The notes under the pieces are model-generated. The model made no database searches and was not told where the DNA came from. It worked only from the letters and a program-made list of their open reading frames with translations. The position numbers were made by a program, and so were the translations under genes. From contig NC_092312.1 in the NCBI RefSeq assembly GCF_036785885.1, positions 10,930,001 through 10,994,000 of the forward strand: a DNA stretch of 64,000 nt. Direction: 5' to 3'. This document shows positions 47,509 through 59,534 of the stretch, piece by piece; position 1 is the stretch's first letter; every line of letters begins with the position of its first letter. The DNA comes from Coffea arabica (Eukaryota > Streptophyta > Magnoliopsida > Gentianales > Rubiaceae).

Positions 47509-50500
47509 CTATGACTCTTCCAATTCAACAATTTGTGCTCTTCTCTCAGCAGCTTTCTTCCTGATGAAGATGCCCCATCTCAGGGCTGCTTTGAGTTTTA
47601 GCCATCCAACAACAGCTTTACCTGATGGACGTGTTCGATCCTCATCAAAAGCATAGCCTGAAGATGTACCAGCCATGTATCCCAGTGGGTATTGGTAGTT
47701 ATTTTCTGTCCCATTTACAGGAGTGTGACCATAACCTCCCATGTTGAAGATGCGAAGTAGATTCTGCATGTCTTCATTTTCAAGCATCTCATGACTCCTT
47801 AAGCGGATGTCTTCCTCACTGAAAACATCATCAAATCCCCTGTAATTGGAAAGATTGGATGGGCCAGGTGCATGGAAGCTTGACATGGAAGACTGTAGTG
47901 GTCCAAGGGCCAGCAAATTTGTATTTGTTGGAGAGTGAACTTGTGATGATGTAGTAATCATCTGGTTATGCAGAGGTAATGAAGAGCCATGGATATGAAT
48001 AGTTGGATTGAGGTTCATGCTCTGAGATTGCATTTGAAATCTACTGCCGCCATTCTCATCGTACCCTAATGAAAGAGTCAGCAATCAAGCATCAGTGACA
48101 GGTAAATTAAAGCAACACAATTTAAAATGGTTCCAATGAAACTAAACATATCCAAAAGGAGGGTGAACAATACATCACAGTAACTGATCTAACAAGCACA
48201 AATAAAATAAAGGAGTTTGATACATCACATTTCTAGATACCTGATTCTTAGTGGCTTGCCTTTTGTGTTAGTAATTTAATTGCCCATCTCATTTTGTGCT
48301 TGTTAGCATGCCATGTTCAAAATGAACTTATCCTCTATTGAAATGTCCACTCTTTACCCAATTTTATGTATGTTTGAAAATTTAAACACATTTATTTTGT
48401 GATCCACAAACAGAAACCAAAATCATAACAAGATAAAGAAAACAACATTATATACCACCTATGGTCTGTACTGGACTGATTGAAGGCTGCTCTGAAGGAA
48501 TCAAGGGTGGAAGACTTGGTAGATTGACTTGATAATCAAAAGAATTTGAATCGTTTTGTGATCCAGTAGCAATATCACTCTGAGGAGCACTTGAACTTTT
48601 ATTTTCAGCGAAGCTAAGGAGAGCTTTGCCATCATACTCAATAACATGCATCCAGTTTTCATACGCCTTCTTCACCAAGGTATCAACATAAAGCTGCAAA
48701 AATTGAAAAAATTGGGGTTCAAAATGGTCTGATTCTTCCAAAAAAGTTCTAACATCTATGTATATCAGCAGGAATTGAACAAGAAGAGGGTCAGCAGTGG
48801 CATGCAAGTGTGATGATGTTCAACCATTTACCAAGACTGGTCGCCTACAAGATTTATTAGCGAGACACAGATACATGTCCAGACCAATAATGTTGCATGT
48901 AACGCCATTAGCATTAAACAACACATCTGACCTTGACGACAGGTAATGAACAGTGAGAATACCAGAATATGCATGGTACAGAATCTTGCTAGGCAAAAGG
49001 ACTGCAAAAACACAAACCTTCTGACTGTCAGAGAGAGTGTCAGCTGGATGGTATTGGTCACCAGCAATCAAACCAGTCAATTCATAGATATTGTTAAACA
49101 CCACTCCAACATGTCTGAGATCATCTGGATAGTAAATATAGTGATTCCCACTCAGAACACAAGTCTTCGCATGCTCCACCAGAACGTCCCACATTTTATT
49201 TGACATTCCACTTCCCAGTATCTGAGACAATCAAAGTGAATGCTATGTAAGTATACCACTTCAAGTAGAGAAAAAGAACCCAAAAAAAAAAACAGTTTTC
49301 TGTGATTCTTACATTTCGAAGCTTCTGCGAATCTCTTACTACAAGTCGTAGGAAGTCTTCTACAGTGTATAGTCCAGCTTTATTTAGCCTCTTGTGGAAT
49401 GATCCATCTTTTCCAATCTTCTCTAATCTCCAAACTTCATCGTGCAATGCTGGTGGATAATGTTTCTTGTACACTGCAAACCAAAGTGGTCACATATTTA
49501 ATACAAATACCAATACAAAACAGCAGCTTACAGAAACACATGCTGAAAATATTTTACTTCTATATTTTTATCTTGTACACATGCTGACAGTCATAAACAA
49601 AGTAGCAGCACGAAAGCTTGAAATGATGTAAACTTACATTCTCCTCTATGATCCTTGACGGTGAATGCATCTGTTTTGGCTTCACGGATACGAATGGCCT
49701 CACAGCAACCCAAAGCAACCTTCAAACCTAATCTAAATTTTCTGCTCCTAATCCAGCTAGAGTTGTCTGTGAATGTCAAGTCCCCTAGTGTCCCTACACC
49801 ATCCTTCAAAGTTACTTGCAAGTCCCCAGTTAGAAGTGGCCTCTTTCCTTCACGCTCTTTCACTACGTGGGAATCAAATTCTTCTTGAGTCCATCCATCA
49901 TCATCTTCATTGTTGAAATCACCTTCAAGAACAACAATGTCCAATTTTGCTGAGGACTCTGGACCAGAAGTTACAACATGGCCACTAACAGCATCAACCA
50001 ATACTATGTGAATTGCAGCACCTTGCTCCCCTTCTACTTTCCCTCCTGTAAATAGAGGTAGGGACAACTTTGTTCTGAACTGCAGCTGTAGGTTTCTTCC
50101 GTCAGGCCCTTCTATTCTTTTTGGAGATGTCCTGAAAATTTATGAAAGTTTAATGCCACAGAGGATATAATATGACCAGGGTTGCACTCCCCTTCAAGCA
50201 GCACAAACTCAAGTATAAATGATCATCCAGCAACATGATACTAGGAAGTTACAGAACAAAATTCTTGAGTGAGGCTTCTAAATTGAACACAACGAACATA
50301 ACAAGAAAGTGATGTTCATTTCAATTAGCATGCATTTGATTTGATTAAATAAAAAAAAATTTCTTTTTAAAGAGATAAATAAATAAAAATAAACCAAAGA
50401 CAAAATTCAGTATAAGGGAACAAACATAAAATCTATCCAAGAGGTATTCAAGCCCTGTACATTTCAGAAGTAACTTTGCTCTCTTTAAAGAAGTCTGCAG

Positions 50501-52862
50501 GGTCCATAGGATGCCACCAAAAGAAATGAGATGGCTTGAAAAACAATTATTTCAAGTAATTAACATTTAAGTTCATACCTTCCATTAATTTTAGCGGGGC
50601 CCAACTTCGCCAAAGCTCGCTCCACTTCTTCACTAACCTGGTCAGTTGAAGAAATATTCATAGACACATTAGACATGATAATGCCAGATATACTTCTAAA
50701 GAGAAATCCACAAATTCATTATGCATGCTTTAGTTGTGTCACTCATTCCAAGAATTAGCAAAGGCAGGAGACATTTTCTTACATAATGGAAGACATTAAC
50801 TGAAGAAACACAATTTTAAGCACATAAAGGATCTGGATATGGTCCATGTGGAATGACTTAACAGTAATGCTATTCAGAGATATTGCCTATTTGACAAATA
50901 TGACCTCTTACTTCCCGGTATTAACAGCAAGAAGTGAAAAGTCAAGAAATTGGAAAAGGCCCAGTACAATAACTGTTTGGAGACCAAACCATTGAAGGAT
51001 TGAAGAGAATACTAAAGTAGGCTGTTAAAGATCAAGTTGGAAAAAAGGCATGACATTCATCTGAAATTCTCTAAGCACAAGCAAACCATATCTCATCAGA
51101 GACAATATTCTCTATGATGCATGAAAACTAGGATCTCCATGGTTTCAGGAATTATAGACTGTTTTACATACTGATATACAGAGAGGAAGGTATATAGAAC
51201 TAGGATGAAAGAAAGAAGTTCACATACAGAACTTTTTTAGCAAAAGAAAGTATTGCATTATGTCAATAGGGAAAAACTAAATTATGAGACATCCTCTTTG
51301 TGTCAATGACTTCTTAAGTGGAGCATCCAGAGGCACTGTTCTATAGGTTGTCCTTAGTCAGATAAAAGGCCATCAAGTCAAAAACAAAGACAGATGCATG
51401 CAAAATAAGTCTTCATTAATTATTTTCTCTCATCTCTTGAGAACTATCAATCATAATTCTTCAATTTTGTGATGGACAAACTATTACTAGACACAGGCAA
51501 AAAAAAATTTTGCAAAGCAAACTACACGTGGAAAACGTGAGACCCTGATCAATTCAACAAATTAATTTCTAGGACTTGCTTCAGCCGTTTATATGGGAAA
51601 TAAAGCTGGTATGTCAATAATCAAATCGTTTCTGAATTGGAGTATACAAGGAAAAAAAGGCATAATTATCTTACAACTCTTCGAAGAATGGGCTCTAGCG
51701 ATGAGCAAAGTTTCTGCAGACTGTCCACCTTTAGAGCTTCAACAATAACACTGCATAAACCATTTGTAGTTTTCCCTCATAAAGCAGTTTATAAACCAGG
51801 AATGCTTTGCAAGGTTGAGATAAAGGCTTAAACTTTCGGCAGTTAAAATTCTCAACTTCTCTGACATTTATTCAGTGATAAAGACAGATAAGTATGCTGC
51901 AGGATTTCTTTCCCAGTGTGTCAATTCATACTTGAAAGAGAGTTAATTTACAAGAGCAGGCAAAAGTGTACAAAAAGGAATATGGCAGGCAGCATACTAG
52001 AGTTTGTCAACCTTGGAAGTATCGGAGCAGTCTGGCCTAACTCTAAAATATATGATGGGAAGTTACTTATAAATTTCTTTTGAAAGAACCACCGTGATGG
52101 CAAATGATCATATCAATGACAAACTGACGACCAACATGAAGCTTAAAGATGTAATGAGATGTGAAATAAGTGATGAAGGTCATGAAAGCAGATAAATAGA
52201 CTATTGGCGTGGGAGGGAAGGTGGTCACAGAAAAAGAAGAAAAACAAGTCCATTATTGTCAAACTATCTGGCAGAAACCAAAACCCCATCCATATTTGTC
52301 GCTTATACCGAAATCCAAATCCACAAACCTTCCAACTCCAACAACACCGCTCCCCCCCCCCCCCTTCAAAAAAAAACCCAACACAATGAAAGAGCACAAT
52401 ATTTATGAATTATTGCCTACCAAGCACGAAAAAATCATTCCCTTCATCCTACAAGCCTCGACCTTTTTGAGAAATTAATCGTAAATTTAAAAAATGGTGA
52501 AGACCGGATTCATAGGAAAACTCGAGAATATCTTGGAAGAACATATAGTTGGTGTATATCTGGATGGCATAACACTTGGCAAGGTCAAACAGCCCTTTTC
52601 CAACCAAAACCAGCAGCTCCTTTAGCCCGGACAGGAAAAAAAACAAAAAAAGGCTACAAACTTAATCCAAAGATAACTAATTGAACTAGAATGCAGAAGA
52701 AAAAATAGAAGCGACCAAAGAGAAAAGAAACTCTGGGGGAATTTACCTAGCAAGAGCGGGCCTTTTTCTTTCAGGCTGACCATCATCACTACTTGTGGAT
52801 TGATCCAAACTGCGTTTTTCTCTGGCCATGCTATTTGATTTCTGAAAAATCCGAGCTTGCAT
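47509..52862 (-). CDS. CBP60: Calmodulin-binding protein 60 (CBP60 B/C/D-like)
   Basis: CBP60 proteins are plant nuclear DNA-binding regulators of immunity and salicylate synthesis; most bind calmodulin. Eight exons (52747-52862, 51675-51750, 50579-50637, 49638-50131, 49313-49473, 49018-49221, 48459-48693, 47509-48065) sum to 1902 nt, 633 residues, without stops. The first in-frame ATG gives [20 protein letters not shown], the family-type start, rather than the internal ATG at 52829. Then come [40 protein letters not shown], the conserved core ([79 protein letters not shown]) and [20 protein letters not shown]. The C-terminal amphipathic [20 protein letters not shown] (about residues 597-616) is the calmodulin-binding segment of the A-D type members. 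SARD1 lacks it and CBP60g binds calmodulin through its N-terminus, so this belongs to the other clade. The exact paralog is uncertain. Confidence 0.93.
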
Positions 52863-53313
52863 TTTGAACCTTTGGTTACTTCAGATGCCCGAGAAAATAA
52901 ACAACTCAATCTTTTCTTTCTCTATCTGCAAAGCTCGGAGACTCGAGATCTGATCTGAAATAATAATGTCAAATACCAGCAGAGGAGTACTTGAATTAGT
53001 AATTAATTAATGGATGGTGGTAGTTATTTAAACTAGCCACTCCAAGCTCCAACTGGTAGAAGTATTTTGGATATCAGCTTCGGTTAAAGTCTACATTCTC
53101 AACGGGAAAAGCTGTGAGTTGGAGAATCTTATAAAAAGGGAAGGGGAAAAGAGAGAATTAGGAAACATGATGGAAAGCGGGAAAATTGAAAGTTCTGAGA
53201 AATGTTACAGAGGCGTCAATGAAACTTCAAGGAAAGATCAGGGAATTTTCTTTGATTTGGAGCTGATGGGCCCTCTCAGCACTCTGCTAAAAAAGTACGC
53301 TAGGAAGGGCACA
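52863..53313 (-). other. Leader and promoter region of the CBP60 gene
   Basis: Upstream sequence of the minus-strand CBP60 gene. An open frame at 53119-53361 (plus) has no recognised domain and runs into the SINE T-run. No clear TATA box was fixed. Confidence 0.4.
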
Positions 53314-53328
53314 AGACTTTGGCTTTAT

Positions 53329-53521
53329 CTTTTCTTTTTTCTTTTTTTTTTTTTTCCCTGATGGAGGGGGTATCCGGACTATCGGGTAGATCAGACCCGA
53401 CTAATTTCCCATCGGCTCGAAATGAGAGGTCCTATCTCCCTGAATATAATTACCTGGGACTCGAATCTTGACGCACATTAAACAACGATTCCTTAAGAGG
53501 CGTGCCGTGACCAATCGAGAG
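53329..53521 (-). mobile_element. SINE, family 2, minus orientation
   Basis: Read on the minus strand: GATTGGTCACGGCACGCCTC (box A side), AAGATTCGAGTCCC (box B), a body with ATTAGTCGGGTC, then ACCCCCTCCATCAGGG and an A-run. The same order of blocks occurs at 55138-55330. Flanks GACTTTGGCTTTATCT and GACCTTTGGCTTTTTCT form an imperfect target duplication. Confidence 0.82.
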
Positions 53522-53784
53522 AGACCTTTGGCTTTTTCTACTCCAATCACTTTATTACTAGTACTATGCTTATCATGAGGGAGTTCTTTTACGGTCCTTT
53601 AGGTAGTGTACCATATGGATGAGGTGGAGTTTAAATTCACCGTTAAATATAAAAGAAGAGTTATTAGCCCTTAAATTTAGATTTTAAGAATTTAAATCAC
53701 CAAATGATATAGCAAGATGTGTACCATACCAAAAAGGGAATGTAGCGTTTTCCCTATTTATGGGAATAGGATTGCATAGTTGGG

Positions 53785-54086
53785 GCGGTATTTGGATTGT
53801 AATTTTTTAGAATTTTTGTAAAAATATACTGTAACGATTTGATATATGTGAGATAAAAAGATGATTAACAAATATGTTTATGGAAAACGTATAAATTTTT
53901 TTATGATAAATCCCTTTCTAAATAAGGGACAGGAGATTATTTGTCCAAATTTATTTGCTTATATCATCATTACAATTTCCAATATACATTTTTATCTTTC
54001 AAATTATCTTTTTATTTCATATACATCACATCATAAAAAAGTACTACAGTAAAAATATCTTAAATAGTTTACAATCCAAACACACT
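53785..54086. mobile_element. MITE with TTTGGATTG ends
   Basis: About 300 bases between GGTATTTGGATTGTAATTTT and AGTTTACAATCCAAACACAC, which are inverted copies. The left part (ACTGTAACGATTTGATATAT, GTGAGATAAAAAGATGATT) and right part (TCACATCATAAAAAAGTACT with ACAGTAAAAAT) are also related by inversion. No coding capacity. Same family as the element at 56.5 kb. Confidence 0.72.
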
Positions 54087-54872
54087 GGTAGGTAAGTTTC
54101 TAACATACCCCTATTTTACATAGTTGGAGCTCTTTGACACGGCTTTAAACCACATAGTTTGACTATTAAGTATTGTACGTGTCAAAGCTCCCCTATAACT
54201 TATCCTCAACTTATCCTATCATAAATGTATGTCTTTTGTGTTATGGTAGCATAATTCATGGGTACTGCTGGTTTGTTATTACTATATTGATTTGCATAGA
54301 AATAAGACCTATGAGCACAAATAATTTCCAATTAAATACTATATTACTTTTGATCATTGGTGAGTCATCAACTAACTTATCTTATAATAGAATTGCATTA
54401 AATGTTGATATAACTCATTCTATTTAAAAACAAAAAAAAATGTTTAACTTCTGCATGATACATATAAATGATGAGTTTAGCACGTCATTGCATCACAAAA
54501 TAATTTTTTTATGTGAAGGAGAGTTGGGTTAGATGATAAGAAGAAAGAGATTATAAGTAGGAGAACCTATACATTTATAAAAAAAAAATTCAAAAAATAT
54601 AAATTTTTTTATATTTATGAAAAGAAACATGTTCTCTTTACTAAATAGTTCATATGGCAAATTGCCATTGACCCTTAAAATTAAATGCAAGAATGATCCT
54701 CTATGCAATTTTTATGATGAAAGTACAATGTAACATGTACCTAAATAGAATAAAGTAATGGGGATTAAATAAATTTAGTTGAAAATTCTAATAGCATTCC
54801 CAAAAAAAAAAAAAAACTACTACTCCTCGTTCTTGTGTGTTCATGAAAATGGATAACTTTTGGAAAGAAACA
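54087..54872. other. Unannotated AT-rich stretch
   Basis: No gene supported; only short accidental frames and A/T runs. Confidence 0.4.
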
Positions 54873-55104
54873 AGTAGGAGAAATGCTCCCTCCCACATCG
54901 GTTGGATGTGGGTCCTTTAACCTGGATTTAAGATCTATAGAACTCCCATCTTGTCACCAATTGGTTGGACGTGAGTTTCTTGTAGGTTCTCTTTAGATTA
55001 CTCTTAACTGGGTCATTTAATCGCTAACCTCCTCAGTATTTCTAATATAATTGGGTGTGTGAGTTTCTATCTATTGACAGAAAAAAAAAAGTAGGAAAAA
55101 TGCT
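54873..55104 (+). mobile_element. Retroposed element with A-tail and target duplication
   Basis: The body (54888-55089) begins CCTCCCACATCGGTTGGATG and ends in an A-run. AGTAGGAGAAATGCT (54873-54887) and AGTAGGAAAAATGCT (55090-55104) differ at one of fifteen bases and form the target duplication, so this is a complete retroposon copy of about 200 bases. The inverted words CCACATCGGTTGGATGTGG make a hairpin at its 5' end. I do not see tRNA boxes A and B clearly, so its RNA source is unknown. Confidence 0.75.
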
Positions 55105-55120
55105 TTAAAATGCTAAATAC

Positions 55121-55347
55121 AAGGTCAATATTGTCAAGTTCCTCATGGACAGATCAATTGGTTACGACAAGCCTCCTTAGGAGTCATTGTCCATTCCCAC
55201 CAGGGGTCGAGTCCCATGGTTATTGTACTCGGGGAGATGAGGCCTCTCCTTTCAGGTCGGTGGGGAATTAGTTGGATCCAATTTATCCGATGACTCGAAT
55301 ATCCCCTCCGTCAGGAAAAAAAAAAAAAAAAAGGTCAATATTGTCAA
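55121..55347 (+). mobile_element. SINE, family 2, plus orientation, perfect target duplication
   Basis: The body (55138-55330) has a tRNA-like 5' half (GATCAATTGGTTACGACAAG, box B GGGGTCGAGTCCC), a shared central block (GGGGAATTAGTTGGATCC) and the 3' end ATCCCCTCCGTCAGG plus about 18 A residues. The 17-base repeat AAGGTCAATATTGTCAA at 55121-55137 and 55331-55347 is a perfect target duplication, pointing to recent insertion. It lies just 17 bases past the neighbouring retroposon. Confidence 0.92.
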
Positions 55348-55660
55348 CCACCAACCAGCTTGGTGTAGAGGAGCGTCGGCTGGACGGCTTCGGGGCTAAT
55401 CGTTAATGTTTTGATGTTGCTTTTGGTTTCGTCGCTGACATTTCTCTGAATTTAAGGATTAGGCACGTGCAGTACTTCTGGAATTCTGCTTACGTCTCAT
55501 AGCTGACGTTGGATTTCGCTGGTTTTTATATACAGTAGAATTTAATAATTACTAATATAAATTATTAATCTACACATAATCCTTTGCCAACCTAACCCCC
55601 CGCCCCAAAAAATATTCCTTTTTCTAGATTAAGTAAGCATTGAGATTGGGCATTGGCGTG
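55348..55660. other. Unannotated stretch, no gene supported
   Basis: A GC-richer patch (55360-55500) with no recognised coding or RNA content, then AT-rich sequence. Confidence 0.35.
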
Positions 55661-55915
55661 CTCCCTCCGTTCCAAATTATTTATCACATTTTGGGATATA
55701 AGTTTTTAAAAAATAGTGGTGATGTTAGTGAATTTATTTCTTAAGTTGTCATTGAAAATATAAATTTTAATTTTGAATTTAATATGAAATATAGATAAAA
55801 GTGAATAATATTAAAAGAAATTATCAAAACTAATTTTGACTTTAATAAGGTGACAGGTATTCTAAAATATCTCAAAATAAAAAAAATGACGTTTTTTACA
55901 GGACGAATGAAACAT
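55661..55915. mobile_element. Stowaway-like MITE
   Basis: The left end GCTCCCTCCGTTCCAAATTA is the common Stowaway-type start. The interior CACATTTTGGGATATAAG mirrors ATTCTAAAATATCTC and the right end ACAGGACGAATGAAACATT. About 250 bases, non-coding. The right end is worn. Confidence 0.6.
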
Positions 55916-56219
55916 TGGTTGGACAAAAAAAAAAAAAAAAGAAACATTGGTTATCTTATAGCTTATCTTCTACTTTTAAGTGTGTTGTCGGCCAATTTGC
56001 CAATTAGTTGACTTGACATGGATAGACGGGAGGTAGCAGGTGACCTAAACGCGCATTTGTGGAAAGCTTTGGCATTTCTCATGGTGATGCTCAATGTTAA
56101 AGCCCAAGTAAGACAGCCACGTGAATGTAGAGTATAATGTCCTTGCTCAATGATGATGGTACTAAAAAAAGTGCATAGTGTTCAACCAACTAATGTAAAG
56201 AAGTGATACACTTTGTCTC
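55916..56219. other. Unannotated stretch
   Basis: No gene supported. A short duplicated GAAACATTGGTT word flanks an A-run at 55925-55941. Confidence 0.35.
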
Positions 56220-56796
56220 TGGGGCCGCAAACGAATCGAATCGAATCAAATTTTGACCTAATCAAGTCGAGTTTTAACTTAATTTTAATGAACTCGAGGT
56301 CGAGTTCGACGAGCCGACAATTTAAAGTTCGAGCTTGAGCTCGAAAAAAATAAAAAATAATTATTTTATTTTTTTAAAAAATAAATAAAATAATATTTTT
56401 TCTTAATAAATAATAAATTATTAAGGATATATATATATAATTTTATTATTAAAATATAAAATAAAAAATATATATACTTAAAATAAAAAAATAAAAAATA
56501 TATATATATATATTCGAACTCGCGAGCCTAACGAGCTTAGGTTGTGTTTGGATTGCATTTTCCGTCATTTTTTTATGAAAAAATTACTGTAGTGATTTGA
56601 TATATGTGAGGGAAAAAGGTGATAGGAAAATGTGATCACAGAAAACGACAATATTTTCCGACGGAAACAAGTAATCCAAGCATGGCTTTAATATCTTGAG
56701 CTCGAGTTCAAGCTCGATTTCGACTCGAACCAGCTTGAGTTCGAGTCGAACTTGACTCAAGCCGCTCGCGAGCATTTTAATTCGTTTGCAATCCTA
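56220..56796. mobile_element. hAT-like MITE rich in TCGAGCTC words, host of a nested MITE
   Basis: The left end GGGGCCGCAAACGAATCGAA and right end TTCGTTTGCAATCCTA are inverted copies around GCAAACGAAT. Both subterminal parts carry TCGAG, GAGCTCGA and TTCGAGTCGA words, in the style of the 17.7-23.1 kb hAT element but with different ends. No transposase. The element is interrupted near 56535-56693 by another MITE. Confidence 0.65.
56535..56693. mobile_element. Nested MITE with TTTGGATTG ends
   Basis: About 160 bases from GTTTGGATTGCATTTTCCGT to CAAGTAATCCAAGCATGGC, inverted at the ends. The interior ACTGTAGTGATTTGATATAT and GTGAGGGAAAAAGGTGATAG match the element at 53785-54086. It lies inside the hAT-like MITE, so it came later. 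Confidence 0.7.
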
Positions 56797-57390
56797 GTTT
56801 GCACGTTGTAAACCTTTTTTGCCCATGGATGTATGAATTTTGTTAGTCCCCTAGTTATATTTTCCCGTTTCTTAGAAAAAGACGTGAAACTCTTTTAAGT
56901 CCAATCGCATGATGACAGTATTGTAAATATGTTTTTGTTTGATAATGAATAATGAAGTCTTCATATCCTTTCCCGCCCAAAAAAAAAAAAAAAAAAAAAA
57001 AAACGATACACTTCTAAATAGTAAAAGGGAGACAAGTTATCTTCAAACAGCCAAATGTTGGGTTTAATATTGGAAATTAAAGAGATTAAAATCAATACGT
57101 CTAAATCCATGTTAATTCTTGACTCAAAGAATCAAGCTTTTTTTATAGCAAAATGCCACAACTTTCATAGAGCTAGATATGCCAGCTCCATAATTTGGTG
57201 TTCCTCCGGAACATGGTAGAACTAAAGGGGAGATGCCAAAAGAACAAAGGAAAAGGTTTACGGCTAATGCTTTTTATTTTTGCTTTTTCTCCTTCCTCTA
57301 ATCCCGTTTAATTTATGGCTTTTGATGAGTCTATTCCTTTTTCCGTTCTTGAAGTATTTTCTTCTTGCAAATAGATACATGGTTTTCTTC
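56797..57390. other. Unannotated stretch with long A-run
   Basis: An A-run of about 26 bases (56978-57003) follows TCTTCATATCCTTTCCCGCC and may be the tail of an unidentified retroposon. No gene supported. Confidence 0.35.
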
Positions 57391-57611
57391 TCGAGAAAAT
57401 GGTTCAAAACGTCTCTCACATTTTGTAAAATGACTTTTTTTGTCCCTCAATTTAAAAAATGTACTTTTATGTCCCTTACAAATTCACATTGGTAATAATA
57501 AATTCGTAAAAATTTGAATTTGTAAGGAACGTAAAATTACATTTTTTAAAAATGAGAGATGAAAAAAGTCATTTTATAAAATGTGAAAAACATTTTGAAC
57601 GATTTACCCTT
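57391..57611. mobile_element. Short foldback MITE, same family as 15.5-16.8 kb
   Basis: About 220 bases made of two inverted arms: GAGAAAATGGTTCAAAACG and AACATTTTGAACGATTTACC at the ends, ACTTTTATGTCCCTTACAAA and TTTGTAAGGAACGTAAAATT inside. The text matches the outer 100 bases of each arm of the 1.35 kb element, so this is a deletion derivative of that family. Confidence 0.8.
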
Positions 57612-59534
57612 TCTCCTTTTCTGACCCTCCAACAAGTTGCTGAGGCACTTCTAGTTAATGCCTGGCAATGGCGTTTTATCTAGAAATCCAAGTTTCCCGC
57701 CTAGAATTTTACTCAAGGATTTAATTCTACAATTACATTTTCCACGATGTCAAATAACAAATCGAAGTAAAGGATTTCAAGTTCTTCAGTAGTATGCTAT
57801 ACTTGGAGGGGGTGTTCATCATAGAATTGGATAAAAAAACGTTTGTTTGGACAAATTTATTGGAAGTCAACCAGAAGAAAACAAGCATGCATTTGCACAT
57901 TCAAGTGTACAAAATTAGGGAAAGAGAACCCTTTCCCTCAAATGAATTTTATTTTACAGTAGAGCTTATAACAAGAAGGGAAGGTTAGGTTAAATTGTAA
58001 AGTGTAAAGAATGACCTTGGGTTCAAGACCTCCCAACTTATAAAATAAATAAATAAAGAGCTTAAAACGACACTTTTGGTGTTAGAGGTTTAAAAAAAAA
58101 AAACCTCGAGACCGAAGCATAACTCTAATTAGAATGCCCTTATGATTTCTTCTATTCAGTTAAGAACCCAATTTTCTAGAGGCAATATAGCACATATCAA
58201 AATACTAAGATTAATGCAGTTAATTCAATGTCGTTGACATTCTCTTCTTTTTTTAATGTTTAAAATGGGTGTCTAATTTTCCTAAAATATCTAAATAAAC
58301 TACTAATGCAATTATGAATATTGATTTACAGATTCATTTTTGTTTCTTTTTGCATTTGTCTATTCTTTAAAAGATGAGAAGTCAAAGAACTTCTCTCTAT
58401 TTTTCTTTGCCTCCAATTTCTTTTTACTTTTTCTCATCTTTTCAGTAGATTTTCTTGTTCAGATCGAATTTATTTCAAATATGATTGTCAAATCTAAAAT
58501 ATTTTTGAATCTTGGATCTATCTCGACAAATCTCATTATCATTATTGGAGGTTAAAACCATTGATTAGCATGTCTATCTAGCTATTGGAACATGTGCAAG
58601 GAAGCTGCAATAATTTTATCTTATTAGAAGGCAAATTGAATATTTCTTGTATATTTCAAATATGTTCAAAATCATTCCGATATCTGTTATTAAATTGTAC
58701 ATCTATTATTTCAAGTGCTTGTTTAACTTGCTACTAAGACAAAGATGTAAATCAAATTGTACTGGACGATTTCCAGCAATTCGTTAATAAAATTTAATTT
58801 TTTATAAAAAAAAAAAAGATGGGAAGTCAAATATTTGGTGGCCAAAGATGTCATATTAGCATCATCTTGTAGAGACCGTCGGGGGAAAGGACCAATGCTC
58901 CTGTATAAATAAAAACAAAAATAAAGGAGAGAGAAGAATTGCATGTTTTCTTCTTTATCCCAACACATTGGCTCTCAACTGTATTCACGAATTTAGGAGG
59001 AATGATAGGTCGAGTGAAAGGTCATATTCGAGACCTCCCCTTACGTTAAAATAAAAAAACACTGTATCCACGAATTAATTGATGTGAAAATTCTGTAAAA
59101 CATAATACTAGTAGGACATCATTAAATCTCAAGTAGACAAGTGTTAATCAGGCTAGTGTAAGAGCAGGAAAAAGTTAAGAAAGAGCTTGGATAACACTTA
59201 GTATTTATAAAATCAAATTATTTTAAAAGATTTATTCCTGTTATATATTTTTTGTCTCATACTATAGTATACAACAAGTGTTACAGTGTTATGTATCTAC
59301 CTAGGAAAGAGTCCCACACAATGCGTGGGAGTTGATACCTGTGTTGTGAATGAGTAATTGGAGTAACAATCAACAAATTTGTAATATTTATCTGAAAAGA
59401 ATATGGAACAAAGTAAAAGAAAATTGTTAAAATGTAATACTCTAATTTATTTTTCTAAATATATAGAACTCATCATTCATAACAAGTGAGTGCTTTAATC
59501 GGTAAATTCACTATGAAATAAAGCATGATTTTGT
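57612..59534. other. Gene-poor stretch with short retroposon-like tails
   Basis: No gene supported. Two short blocks have a box B-like GTTCAAGACCTCCC or TTCGAGACCTCCCC followed by an A-rich tail (about 57980-58062 and 59000-59060) and could be 5'-truncated SINE fragments. The rest is AT-rich. Confidence 0.3.

Noticed and set aside
53119-53361. 80-residue open frame, plus strand, upstream of CBP60
   Set aside because: No family, and its C-terminus is translated SINE poly-T.
57794-57988. 64-residue open frame, plus strand
   Set aside because: No recognised domain or splice context in a repeat-rich region.
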